Shown here in pieces: positions 38,242 to 48,181 of a stretch of 64,000 nucleotides of DNA. Source of the DNA: Henricia sp. BOLD:AAB3569 (taxonomy: Eukaryota > Echinodermata > Asteroidea > Spinulosida > Echinasteridae); contig JBBELK010000388.1 of NCBI GenBank assembly GCA_037783545.1, forward strand, positions 434,001-498,000. The letters are read 5' to 3'. A program made the position numbers and the translations under genes. The notes under the pieces were generated by a model that worked only from the letters and a program-made list of their open reading frames with translations, searched no databases and was not told where the DNA came from. The first letter of the stretch is position 1. Each line of letters begins with the position of its first letter.

Positions 38242-39204
38242 ATGGCAACGATATTGACTCCCGCTACTAATGACACGGTGTTCATCGAAGACGCCACACA
38301 GATGACAGTACGCATTTTTCTTGCTGTTTTAGCAACTGTCGAAGTTACACTGATTTTCATGCTGAACCCACTGATGCTTGTTGCGTTGCATCGCGTCACC
38401 GATATTCAGCCAACGACGCGAGTATTTATGACATCATTGACTGTTTCGGATCTCATGATGGGGTTTTATTGGGTATTAATACTACCATTCCTGTACATTG
38501 GTTCGTGGCCTCTGGGTGAATTCATGTGTGCAACGAACGGCGTGTTGTCATTCATGACATGGGGGTCGAGTGTGTGCGCCATATTCCTTCTGACTTTCGA
38601 TCGCTACATCGCTATTTCGCATCCATTACGGCATCCAAGATGGATGACAGTGAACAGGTCAAAGATCATTGTTTGTCTCACGTGGGCTGTGCTGGTCGCT
38701 GTGGATATTGGCATTTTCGGAATTTATATTCCGTTAACTATTTATGAAATGGGGCCGATCAAGTTATGCAAGTTTGAAAATGATTGGCGATGGTCAATTC
38801 CTTCAGTGTGCTTGTTACTTGTTTTCATCATTATATCAATCTTTTACGCACATATTTACATAATTTCTCGTGACCATATGCGTCGTATCACAGCCGAGAA
38901 TCAAGCAGGACAAAGGGTGCCGCGCCAAATTGTGAACCGTTCCACGACTACGATCGCGATCATCACAGGCACATTGATCGTAACGTGGATTCCGCCAGCT
39001 ATGTTTTTAGCAGCACAAGCAAAGGGGGTAACCTTCGGAATTTACAACGACTACCTGGCATCATATGCGGTAGCTAGTTTGGTAATGGCCAATAGTTGGC
39101 TAAATGTCATTATTTACTGTTTTCGCAACAGTGAGTTACGTCTTGTGGTTCGTGACTTAATTGCAACTTTCTTTCAAAGAGTTTTTCCGGGAAGCACACG
39201 GTGA
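38242..39204 (+). CDS. Class A (rhodopsin-like) GPCR, intact single exon
   Basis: 320 residues from MATILTPATNDTVFIEDATQ. N1.50 in LNPLMLVAL; LTVSDLMMGF in TM2; C in GEFMCATNG; TM3 ends FDRYIAISHPLRHPRW; LTWAVLVAVDIGIFGIYIP in TM4; ECL2 class 2 (YEMGPIKLCKFENDW); TM5 VCLLLVFIIISIFYAHIYII; ICL3 SRDHMRRITAENQAG; TWIPPAMFLA in TM6; NSWLNVIIYCF in TM7; FRNSELRLVV helix 8; tail FFQRVFPGSTR. Closest relatives in the window are 32121-33085 and the truncated pair at 7492 and 11454. Complete leader with CRE-like site and type-B 3' flank. The last receptor before the 5S array. Ligand unknown. Confidence 0.92.
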   Translation: MATILTPATNDTVFIEDATQMTVRIFLAVLATVEVTLIFMLNPLMLVALHRVTDIQPTTRVFMTSLTVSDLMMGFYWVLILPFLYIGSWPLGEFMCATNGVLSFMTWGSSVCAIFLLTFDRYIAISHPLRHPRWMTVNRSKIIVCLTWAVLVAVDIGIFGIYIPLTIYEMGPIKLCKFENDWRWSIPSVCLLLVFIIISIFYAHIYIISRDHMRRITAENQAGQRVPRQIVNRSTTTIAIITGTLIVTWIPPAMFLAAQAKGVTFGIYNDYLASYAVASLVMANSWLNVIIYCFRNSELRLVVRDLIATFFQRVFPGSTR

Positions 39205-39730
39205 ACATGATCACACTATTAAGACATTCTTTTAAAGATATTCATTTTTGTTTTGGAAATGCCATATTTATAGGACAGCTGTAGAAAACAGAACAGTTTT
39301 CTCCCTCAGAATGGCCACAAATGTACTTGACACACATCCGAGATACAAGTAGATATCTAAGTTTAAAATTGTGGTACTGTAATTTACGTAAAAACTTACT
39401 ATCTGAATATAAGTGAAATTTTTATACACATTCCAGCAATGGTCAAATCTAGTTTGGACAATGTAGCACATAACGGTGCACGGTCTGCTTGGCAATTTTC
39501 TCTCTTGCACAGGTGATTTTCATTTCAACTGAAAATTAGTGGATAAGATGACGGATATTCCCTGTATAAATTTGTACAGAAATTCAATGAGTACACTTTA
39601 AGAAGTGTTTTACTGTTTGTCCCCGGATGCTGTGAGAGTTCTAATTATTTGTAAATATTAGACATTTAGTGTTGTCTCCTATGGGGCACAGTTCAGTAAG
39701 GTGTGTACCCTTGTATATTACTTTGGGAAT
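39205..39730 (+). repeat. Receptor 3' flank, type B
   Basis: Matches 29527-30060 and 33086-33618. Confidence 0.8.
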
Positions 39731-39854
39731 AAAAGTGGGTTTGGCCAGTCATAAACATACGTTTTATACCGGCTATGGTTCTGGTCGCTGATAATGTCCC
39801 AGGACCCCAGTCGGTTTTAAACGGATTGTTTTAGACTGGCCAAACCTACTTTTA
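39731..39854. mobile_element. Palindromic MITE (GGTTTGGCCAGTC family), copy 4
   Basis: Same ends as copies 2 and 3, with small changes (TTTTATACCGGCTA). 39855-40069 then matches the 3' part of the Helitron-like region of copy 2. Confidence 0.8.
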
Positions 39855-40069
39855 ATCCCATTTATAAATAACTTTTTGTGTAAATCGGTAAAACTCGGCA
39901 AAATCTTTCATGTTTTGCATTCACTTTCTATACCACGTTCGTATGAACTGCTAGCTGTGCGACAGTGCGTTGAGTTGTTTTTGTTCGATCGCACGTATTA
40001 CGCATAATGCAAGCGTGTTGTACATGTACGCGCACGCACACGACCGGATACTTGCCACAGTGCACATAT

Positions 40070-41879
40070 ACTTGTAAACAACGTACACTGAGGACTACGT
40101 GTACAACACCGAGGACGTAGTTTGCGACCGCGTGCTTATATAGCCAGCCTCAGTAAAACGAATTGCGTAATAGCCCCAAATACAATTGCCACACCATAAT
40201 AAGGCCTAAATGCCTCTGCTTAAAATGATTTATTGCCAAAACTTAGATGAATAAGAATACCAAAGTCGTCTCCTGAATACAAACTGTGAAAAAAAACCAC
40301 TTTTTTGTCCTGATTTTTTTAAAATGTGATTGTCCATAGGATGGTTATTTAAAATGCGTCATTTTGATGAACCTGACATAATTGTTTGACAGAGGCTGGT
40401 AAAGTGTCTTGGTCGACCGGGAAGGTGGTGGGTTGCATCCAATTTACCCACAAAATCAACCCGGGCAGACGCCATCAAACGAAAAAAAAAAAATGTTAGA
40501 CAATTTATGAATTGTGAATCTGAAAATGTTGTTTTTGTTATTGTGGCCATACTGACAACGCGATCCGCTGTCACGGTCTTTTCCGACGATTTACCGCCGA
40601 ACGGAATATATATATATATATATATATATAATTTTTTTAAAAGGTTAACCGTTGCAGGCTTGTCCAGTGGGGCGCTTTGACATTCAATAACCACATGTAT
40701 TTTCCAAATCTAACATATTACATACCTTCAATGGAAACAAATAAATAAATAAAATTACTTTTGTAAAAATTGCATCATTCAATGAAATGAGGAAATTAAT
40801 ATGAGATAAAACACAAATTAAACGAAATGTGTTTGACGACGGTCGAACGTTGTCGAAAGACCGTATACTTGTACCTTTCAGTACAGATATGGAAGAATAG
40901 ACCTATAACATAATGACGTCACGCAATGCTTACCGCGGTGCATTATGGGTACAAAATAGGGACAAAATCTCTGCATCGCTAGTTTGCACAATTATTGCAG
41001 GGCCATTTTCGCCGCCTTTTGAAGCCTTAAAAGTTAACACCATAGTTCCGGTGTCCGTCGTGCGCTTACAACTCACGCAGGCACAACTAAGTTGACACGA
41101 ACCATTTTATAAATTTACGATCTTTGTTTTGGACGTTTATTGCCAGCGAAGCGGTTAGTAAAGTTCACAAAGTTACGTGCATAATACGATAGGCGCTATG
41201 CATGCAACGCACGCGAAGTTCGAAAACTAGCGATTTCGGCCCCACTTTTCACCCATAATGCACAGCGGTAAACATCGCGTGACGTAATTACGTTTCGGGT
41301 CTTTTGCGGAAAGGGTCAGGTACGCTGTTATTACCCTTGGTCACCCAGCGCCGGTCTGTTGGTGTTGCTCCGAGGAGAGTCGTCGAAATAAATGTATTTG
41401 TGCAATAAATTGTTGGTAAATATTTAAATTAATTTCTGCTACTGCAATTCGCCTGTGTATTTTTATTGTTTCGACATAACGTGTTAGCAATTCTGTACAG
41501 TTGACGCAGCTAAGTTGAGGAGGATGTTACCCTCCCCCCCCCCCCCCCCCCAATTCAATGTTGTTCGGAGTTGCGTCCGCCGCGGCGAGTCCGAGGCCCA
41601 ACATTGAAATAGGGGGCTGGGGGGGAGGGGGTCGAGATTGGCTCATTAAGTTCAGTAATTTTCGGCAAAGAAGCGAGGATGGTATTTATGATAAATATGA
41701 AAGGCCCGCCTCCCACCCATACATGTAACACTGTGTAGTTAAAAAATACTTGCCATTTCTGTAGTAATCACAAACCGAGGACGAGCTCGGTTTGCAGGCC
41801 GCCCTCGGTTTGTGTGAGTGTAACCACATACAAGACCTCGATTCGCATCTTGGACAAGTCCACAATTTACTTTCGGGAG
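40070..41879. mobile_element. 1.8-kb insertion splitting the third Helitron-like remnant
   Basis: In copy 2 the order is CCACAGTGCA-TTTTCTGTGTG. Here CCACAGTGCA and GTGCATTTTATCTGTG are separated by about 1.8 kb, with GTGCA on both sides, which may be a 5-bp target duplication. Inside: a (TA)n run at 40606-40631, a MITE at 40911-41292, an 18-C run at 41534-41551, and hairpin-forming CACAAACCGAGG words near 41770-41820. No transposase is seen, so the inserted entity may be composite. Confidence 0.5.
40911..41292. mobile_element. MITE with about 70-bp inverted ends
   Basis: Left TAATGACGTCACGCAATGCT, GTGCATTATGGGT, ATCGCTAGTTT; the right end is the complement, with ATCGCGTGACGTAATTACG at the tip. 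Contains CRE-like TGACGTCA/TGACGTAA in its tips, unrelated to the receptor leaders. Confidence 0.7.
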
Positions 41880-42522
41880 CGTGCATTTTATCTGTGCGTG
41901 TGTGTGTTCCATGCATATGCGCTGACCAGAGCGCGGGCGCAAGCCAGGCTCAACAGTAGTTTAAGACTGACTCGGCCCTTATGGTCCCTTTAAAATTGCC
42001 CATGATGTGTTTACTGATCACAAATATATTGAAAGTATTTGTATTTGTCTTTAATACATTTTTAAAACTCGACTTTGAAAGAGCAATCTCACAAATACAG
42101 TCTGGACCACTCGCTGTTTTCTTCTTAAAATCCTCGATTACATTTTGTATGTGTGTGTTTTCATAACCTTTACTTTCAATTGTCTTGTTTTCGACATTTT
42201 AACTTTATCCTTTCTGTAGTTGTCATCTGTATTGTAGTTTATTTTTATTTATCAATGTTATTGCCTGGATTAACTTCTTTCTGTAATATACATTCTTATG
42301 ATATTTGGTATTTCTTGCTTGTCGTTGTTTTTGTCTATAATTGTCATTCCCATGATACTTTCCTTTCTGTGCTTGAATTACCTTTCTTTTGTAATTTACA
42401 TCTCCATGATACTTTCATTTTTATGTTTCAGTTACCTTCCTTTTGTAATTTAAATCTCCATGATACTTTCCTTTTTATGTTTCAATTACCTTTCTTTTGT
42501 AATTTAAATCTCCATGATACAG
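41880..42522 (-). pseudogene. Helitron-like protein remnant, copy 3, cut by the 5S array
   Basis: Minus-strand copy of the region at 30440-31245: GNFKGTIRAQSVLN part, VIEDFKKKTASGPDC part, degenerate basic repeats, then about three 54-bp units with TAA stops (GAAACATAAAAAGG on the coding strand). It ends at 42520 within the unit-like text CCATGATACAGAGTAC, where the 5S gene takes over. Confidence 0.6.
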
Positions 42523-42567
42523 AGTACTTCGGTGGGAGACCACCTGGGAATACCGAGTGTCGTAGGC
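42523..42567 (+). pseudogene. 5'-truncated 5S rRNA gene at the array edge
   Basis: Only the last 45 nt of a 5S gene (AGTACTTCGGTGGGAGACCA onward). Its 5' side is fused to the Helitron-like remnant, whose intact relative at 31235-31250 continues CATGATACAGAGTACAGAGTCG; AGTAC is common to both. Confidence 0.95.
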
Positions 42568-42635
42568 ACTTTTGTTTTTAGTAAAATATTGTTCTTCAGT
42601 AAACGTTTCAAATTACGCAAACCTGTTAAGCATTC

Positions 42636-42753
42636 GTCTACGACCATACCACATTGAATACACCGGTTCCCGTCTGATCATCGCAGTTAAGCAACGTTGG
42701 GCTCGGTCAGTACTTCGGTGGGAGACCACCTGGGAATACCGAGTGTCGTAGGC
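42636..42753 (+). rRNA. 5S ribosomal RNA, first complete copy
   Basis: 118 nt, of the CTGATCATCGCAG type. Helix I ends, A box, C box and the TTTT terminator are all present. Representative of the array. Confidence 0.97.
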
Positions 42754-45700
42754 ACTTTTGTTTTTAGTAAAATATTGTTCCTCAGTAAACGTTTCAAATT
42801 ACGCAAACCTGTTAAGCATTCGTCTACGACCATACCACATTGAATACACCGGTTCCCGTCTGATCACCGTAGTTAAGTAACGTTGGGCTCGGTCAGTACT
42901 TCGGTGGGAGACCACCTGGGAATACCGAGTGTCGTAGGCACTTTTGTTTTGTCGAGTAAAATATTGTTCTTCAGTAAACGTTTAAAATTACGCAAACCTG
43001 TTAAGCATTCGTCTACGAACATACCACATTGAATACACCGGTTCCCGTCTGATCACCGCAGTTAAGCAACGTTGGGCTCGGTCAGTACTTCGGTGGGAGA
43101 CTACCTGGGAATACCGAGTGTCGTAGGCACTTTTGTTTTGTCGAGTAAAATATTGTTCTTCAGTAAACGTTTCAAATTACGCAAACCTGTTAAGCATTCG
43201 TCTACGACCATAGCACATTGAATACACCGGTTCCCGTCTGATCACCGCAGTTAAGCAACGTTGGGCTCGGGCAGTACTTCGGTGGGAGACCACCTGGGAA
43301 TACCGAGTGTCGTAGGCACTTTTGTTTTGTCGAGTAAAATATTGTTCTTCAGTAAACGTTTCAAATTACGCAAACCTGTTAAGCATTCGTCTACGACCAT
43401 ACCACATTGAATACACCGGTTCCCGTCTGATCACCGTAGTTAAGTAACGTTGGGCTCGGTCAGTACTTCGGTGGGAGACCACCTGGGAATACCGAGTGTC
43501 GTAGGCACTTTTGTTTTGTCGAGTAAAATATTGTTCTTCAGTAAACGTTTAAAATTACGCAAACCTGTTAAGCATTCGTCTACGACCATACCACATTGAA
43601 TACACCGGTTCCCGTCTGATCACCGCAGTTAAGCAACGTTGGGCTCGGGCAGTACTTCGGTGGGAGACCACCTGGGAATACCGAGTGTCGTAGGCACTTT
43701 TGTTTTTAGTAAAATATTGTTCCTCAGTAAACGTTTCAAATTACGCAAACCTGTTAAGCATTCGTCTACGACCATACCACATTGAATACACCGGTTCCCG
43801 TCTGATCATCGCAGTTAAGCAACGTTGGGCTCGGTCAGTACTTCCGTGGGAGACCACCTGGGAATACCGAGTGTCGTAGGCACTTTTGTTTTTAGTAAAA
43901 TATTGTTCTTCAGTAAACGTTTCAAATTACGCAAACCTGTTAAGCATTCGTCTACGACCATACCACATTGAATACACCGGTTCCCGTCTGATCACCGCAG
44001 TTAAGCAACGTTAGGCTCGGTCAGTACTTCGGTGGGAGACCACCTGGGAATACCGAGTGTCGTAGGCACTTTTGTTTTGTCGAGTAAAATATTGCTCTTC
44101 AGTAAACGTTTCAAATTACGCAAACCTGTTAAGCATTCGTCTACGACCATACAACATTGAATACACCGGTTCCCGTCTGATCACCGCAGTTAAGCAACGT
44201 TGGGCTCGGGCAGTACTTCGGTGGGAGACCACCTGGGAATACCGAGTGTCGTAGGCACTTTTGTTTTTAGTAAAATATTGTTCCTCAGTAAACGTTTCAA
44301 ATTACGCAAACCTGTTAAGCATTCGTCTACGACCATACCACATTGAATACACCGGTTCCCGTCTGATCACCGTAGTTAAGTAACGTTGGGCTCGGTCAGT
44401 ACTTCGGTGGGAGACCACCTGGGAATACCGAGTGTCGTAGGCACTTTTGTTTTGTCGAGTAAAATATTGTTCTTCAGTAAACGTTTAAAATTACGCAAAC
44501 CTGTTAAGCATTCGTCTACGAACATACCACATTGAATACACCGGTTCCCGTCTGATCACCGCAGTTAAGCAACGTTGGGCTCGGTCAGTACTTCGGTGGG
44601 AGACTACCTGGGAATACCGAGTGTCGTAGGCACTTTTGTTTTGTCGAGTAAAATATTGTTCTTCAGTAAACGTTTCAAATTACGCAAACCTGTTAAGCAT
44701 TCGTCTACGACCATAGCACATTGAATACACCGGTTCCCGTCTGATCACCGCAGTTAAGCAACGTTGGGCTCGGGCAGTACTTCGGTGGGAGACCACCTGG
44801 GAATACCGAGTGTCGTAGGCACTTTTGTTTTGTCGAGTAAAATATTGTTCTTCAGTAAACGTTTCAAATTACGCAAACCTGTTAAGCATTCGTCTACGAC
44901 CATACCACATTGAATACACCGGTTCCCGTCTGATCACCGTAGTTAAGTAACGTTGGGCTCGGTCAGTACTTCGGTGGGAGACCACCTGGGAATACCGAGT
45001 GTCGTAGGCACTTTTGTTTTGTCGAGTAAAATATTGTTCTTCAGTAAACGTTTAAAATTACGCAAACCTGTTAAGCATTCGTCTACGACCATACCACATT
45101 GAATACACCGGTTCCCGTCTGATCACCGCAGTTAAGCAACGTTGGGCTCGGGCAGTACTTCGGTGGGAGACCACCTGGGAATACCGAGTGTCGTAGGCAC
45201 TTTTGTTTTTAGTAAAATATTGTTCCTCAGTAAACGTTTCAAATTACGCAAACCTGTTAAGCATTCGTCTACGACCATACCACATTGAATACACCGGTTC
45301 CCGTCTGATCACCGTAGTTAAATAACGTTGGGCTCGGACAGTACTTCGGTGGGAGACCACCTGGGAATACCGAGTGTCGTAGGCATTTTTGTTTTGTCGA
45401 GTAAAATATTGTTCTTCATTAAACGTTTAAATTTACGCAAACCTGTTAAGCATTCGTCTACAACCATACCACATTGAATACACCGGTTCCCGTCTGATCA
45501 CCGCAGTTAAGCAACGTTGAGCTCGTTCAGTACTTCGGTGGGAGACCACCTGGGAATACCGAGTGTCGTAGGCACTTTTGTTTTTAGTAAAATATTGTTC
45601 TTCAGTAAACGTTTCAAATTACGCAAACCTGTTAAGCATTCGTCTACGACCATACCACATTGAATACACCGGTTCCCGTCTGATCATCGCAGTTAAGCAA

Positions 45701-48064
45701 CGTTGGGCTCGGTCAGTACTTCCGTGGGAGACCACCTGGGAATACCGAGTGTCGTAGGCACTTTTGTTTTTAGTAAAATATTGTTCTTCAGTAAACGTTT
45801 CAAATTACGCAAACCTGTTAAGCATTCGTCTACGTCCATACCACATTGAATACACCGGTTCCCGTCTGATCACCGCAGTTAAGCAACGTTGGGCTCGGTC
45901 AGTACTTCGGTGGGAGACCACCTGGGAATACCGAGTGTCGTAGGCACTTTTGTTTTGTCGAGTAAAATATTGCTCTTCAGTAAACGTTTCAAATTACGCA
46001 AACCTGTTAAGCATTCGTCTACGACCATACAACATTGAATACACCGGTTCCCGTCTGATCACCGCAGTTAAGCAACGTTGGGATCGGGCAGTACTTCGGT
46101 GGGAGACCACCTGGGAATACCGAGTGTCGTAGGCACTTTTGTTTTTAGTAAAATATTGTTCCTCAGTAAACGTTTCAAATTACGCAAACCTGTTAAGCAT
46201 TCGTCTACAACCATACCACATTGAATACACCGGTTCCCGTCTGATCACCGCAGTTAAGCAACGTTGAGCTCGGTCAGTACTTCGGTGGGAGACCACCTGG
46301 GAATACCGAGTGTCGTAGGCACTTTTGTTTTTAGTAAAATATTTTTCTTCAGTAAACGTTTCAAATTACGCAAACCTGTTAAGCATTCGTCTACAACCAT
46401 ACCACATTGAATACACCGGTTCCCGTCTGATCACCGCAGTTAAGCAACGTTGGGCTCGGTCAGTACTTCGGTGGGAGACCATCTGGGAATACCGAGTGTC
46501 GTAGGCACTTTTGTTTTTAGTAAAATATTTTTCTTCAGTAAACGTTTCAAATTACGCAAACCTGTTAAGCATTCGTCTACGACCATACCACATTGAATAC
46601 ACCGGTTCCCGTCTGATCACCGCAGTTAAGCAACGTTGTGCTCGGGCAGTACTTCGGTGGGAGACCACCTGGGAATACCGAGTGTCGTAGGCACTTTTGT
46701 TTTTAGTAAAATATTGTTCCTCAGTAAACGTTTCAAATTACGCAAACCTGTTAAGCATTCGTCTACGACCATACCACATTGAATACACCGGTTCCCGTCT
46801 GATCACCGTAGTTAAGTAACGTTGGGCTCGGTCAGTACTTCGGTCGGAGACCACCTGGGAATACCGAGTGTCGTAGGCACTTTTGTTTTGTCGAGTAAAA
46901 TATTGTTCTTCAGTAAACGTTTAAAATTACGCAAACCTGTTAAGCATTCGTCTACGAACATACCACATTGAATACAACGGTTCCCGTCTCATCATCGCAG
47001 TTAAGCAACGTTGGGCTCGGTCAGTACTTCGGTCGGAGACCACCTGGGAATACCGAGTGTCGTAGGCACTTTTGTTTTTAGTAAAATATTGTTCTTCAGT
47101 AAACGTTTCAAATTACGCAAACCTGTTAAGCATTCGTCTACGACCATACCACATTGAATACACCGGTTCCCGTCTGATCACCGCAGTTAAGCAACGTTGG
47201 GCTCGGGAAGTACTTCGGTGGGAGACCACCTGGGAATACCGAGTGTCGTAGGCACTTTTGTTTTCAGTAAAATATTGTTCCTCAGTAAACGTTTCAAATT
47301 ACGCAAACCTGTTAAGCATTCGTCTACGACCATACCACATTGAATACAACGGTTCCCGTCTGATCACCGCAGTTAAGCAGCGTTGGGCTCGATCAGTACT
47401 TCGGTGGGAGACCACCTGGAAATACCGAGTGTCGTAGGCACTTTTGTTTTTAGTAAAATATTGTTCTTCAGTAAACGTTTCAAATTACGCAAACCTGTTA
47501 AGCATTCGTCTACGACCATACCACATTGAATACACCGGTTCCCGTCTGATCACCGCAGTTAAGCAACGTTGGGCTCGGTCAGTACTTCGGTGGGAGACCA
47601 CCTGGGAATACCGAGTGTCGTAGGCACTTTTGTTTTGTCGAGTAAAATATTGTTCTTCAGTAAACGTTTCAAATTACGCAAACCTGTTAAGCATTCGTCT
47701 ACGACCATACCACATTGAATACACCGGTTCCCGTCTGATCACCACAATTAAGCAACGTTGGGCTCGGGCAGTACTTCGGTGGGAGACCACCTGGGAATAC
47801 CGAGTGTCGTAGGCAGTTTTGTCGAGTAAAATATTGTTCTTCAGTAAACGTTTCAAATTACGCAAACCTGTTAAGCATTCGTCTACGACCATACCACATT
47901 GAATACACCGGTTCCCGTCTGATCACCGTAGTTAAATAACGTTGGGCTCGGACAGTACTTCGGTGGGAGACCACCTGGGAATACCGAGTGTCGTAGGCAG
48001 TTTTGTCGAGTAAAATATTGTTCTTCAGTAAACGTTTCAAATTACGCAAACCTGTTAAGCATTC

Positions 48065-48181
48065 GTCTACGTCCATACCACATTGAATACACCGGTTCCC
48101 GTCTGATCACCGCAGTTAAGCAACGTTGGGCTCGGTCAGTACTTCGGTGGGAGACCACCTGGGAATACCGAGTGTCGTAGC
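48065..48181 (+). rRNA. 5S rRNA variant with a 1-base deletion at the 3' end
   Basis: Reads GTCGTAGCAC instead of GTCGTAGGCAC, which shortens helix I. Also has ACGTCC for ACGACC. Probably impaired. Confidence 0.85.

Noticed and set aside
4323..38400. Antisense frames of about 86 codons (MTRCNATSISGFSTKISV type) over the 5' end of each receptor
   Set aside because: They are the complement of the conserved receptor start and leader; they recur only because the receptors do, and have no domain or independent conservation.
7176..39510. Frames with LQYHNFKLRYLLVPRMCVKY in the type-B 3' flanks
   Set aside because: Open to full length in only two of five copies, frameshifted in the others, with no recognised motif; conservation is that of the duplicated DNA.
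40390..40445. Possible tRNA-like B box (GTGGGTTGCATCC)
   Set aside because: No A box at the right distance and no acceptor pairing; too weak to call.
41534..41551. Poly-C run as a functional G-quadruplex or telomere-like site
   Set aside because: A simple homopolymer, often length-variable or a sequencing artefact; no repeat structure around it.
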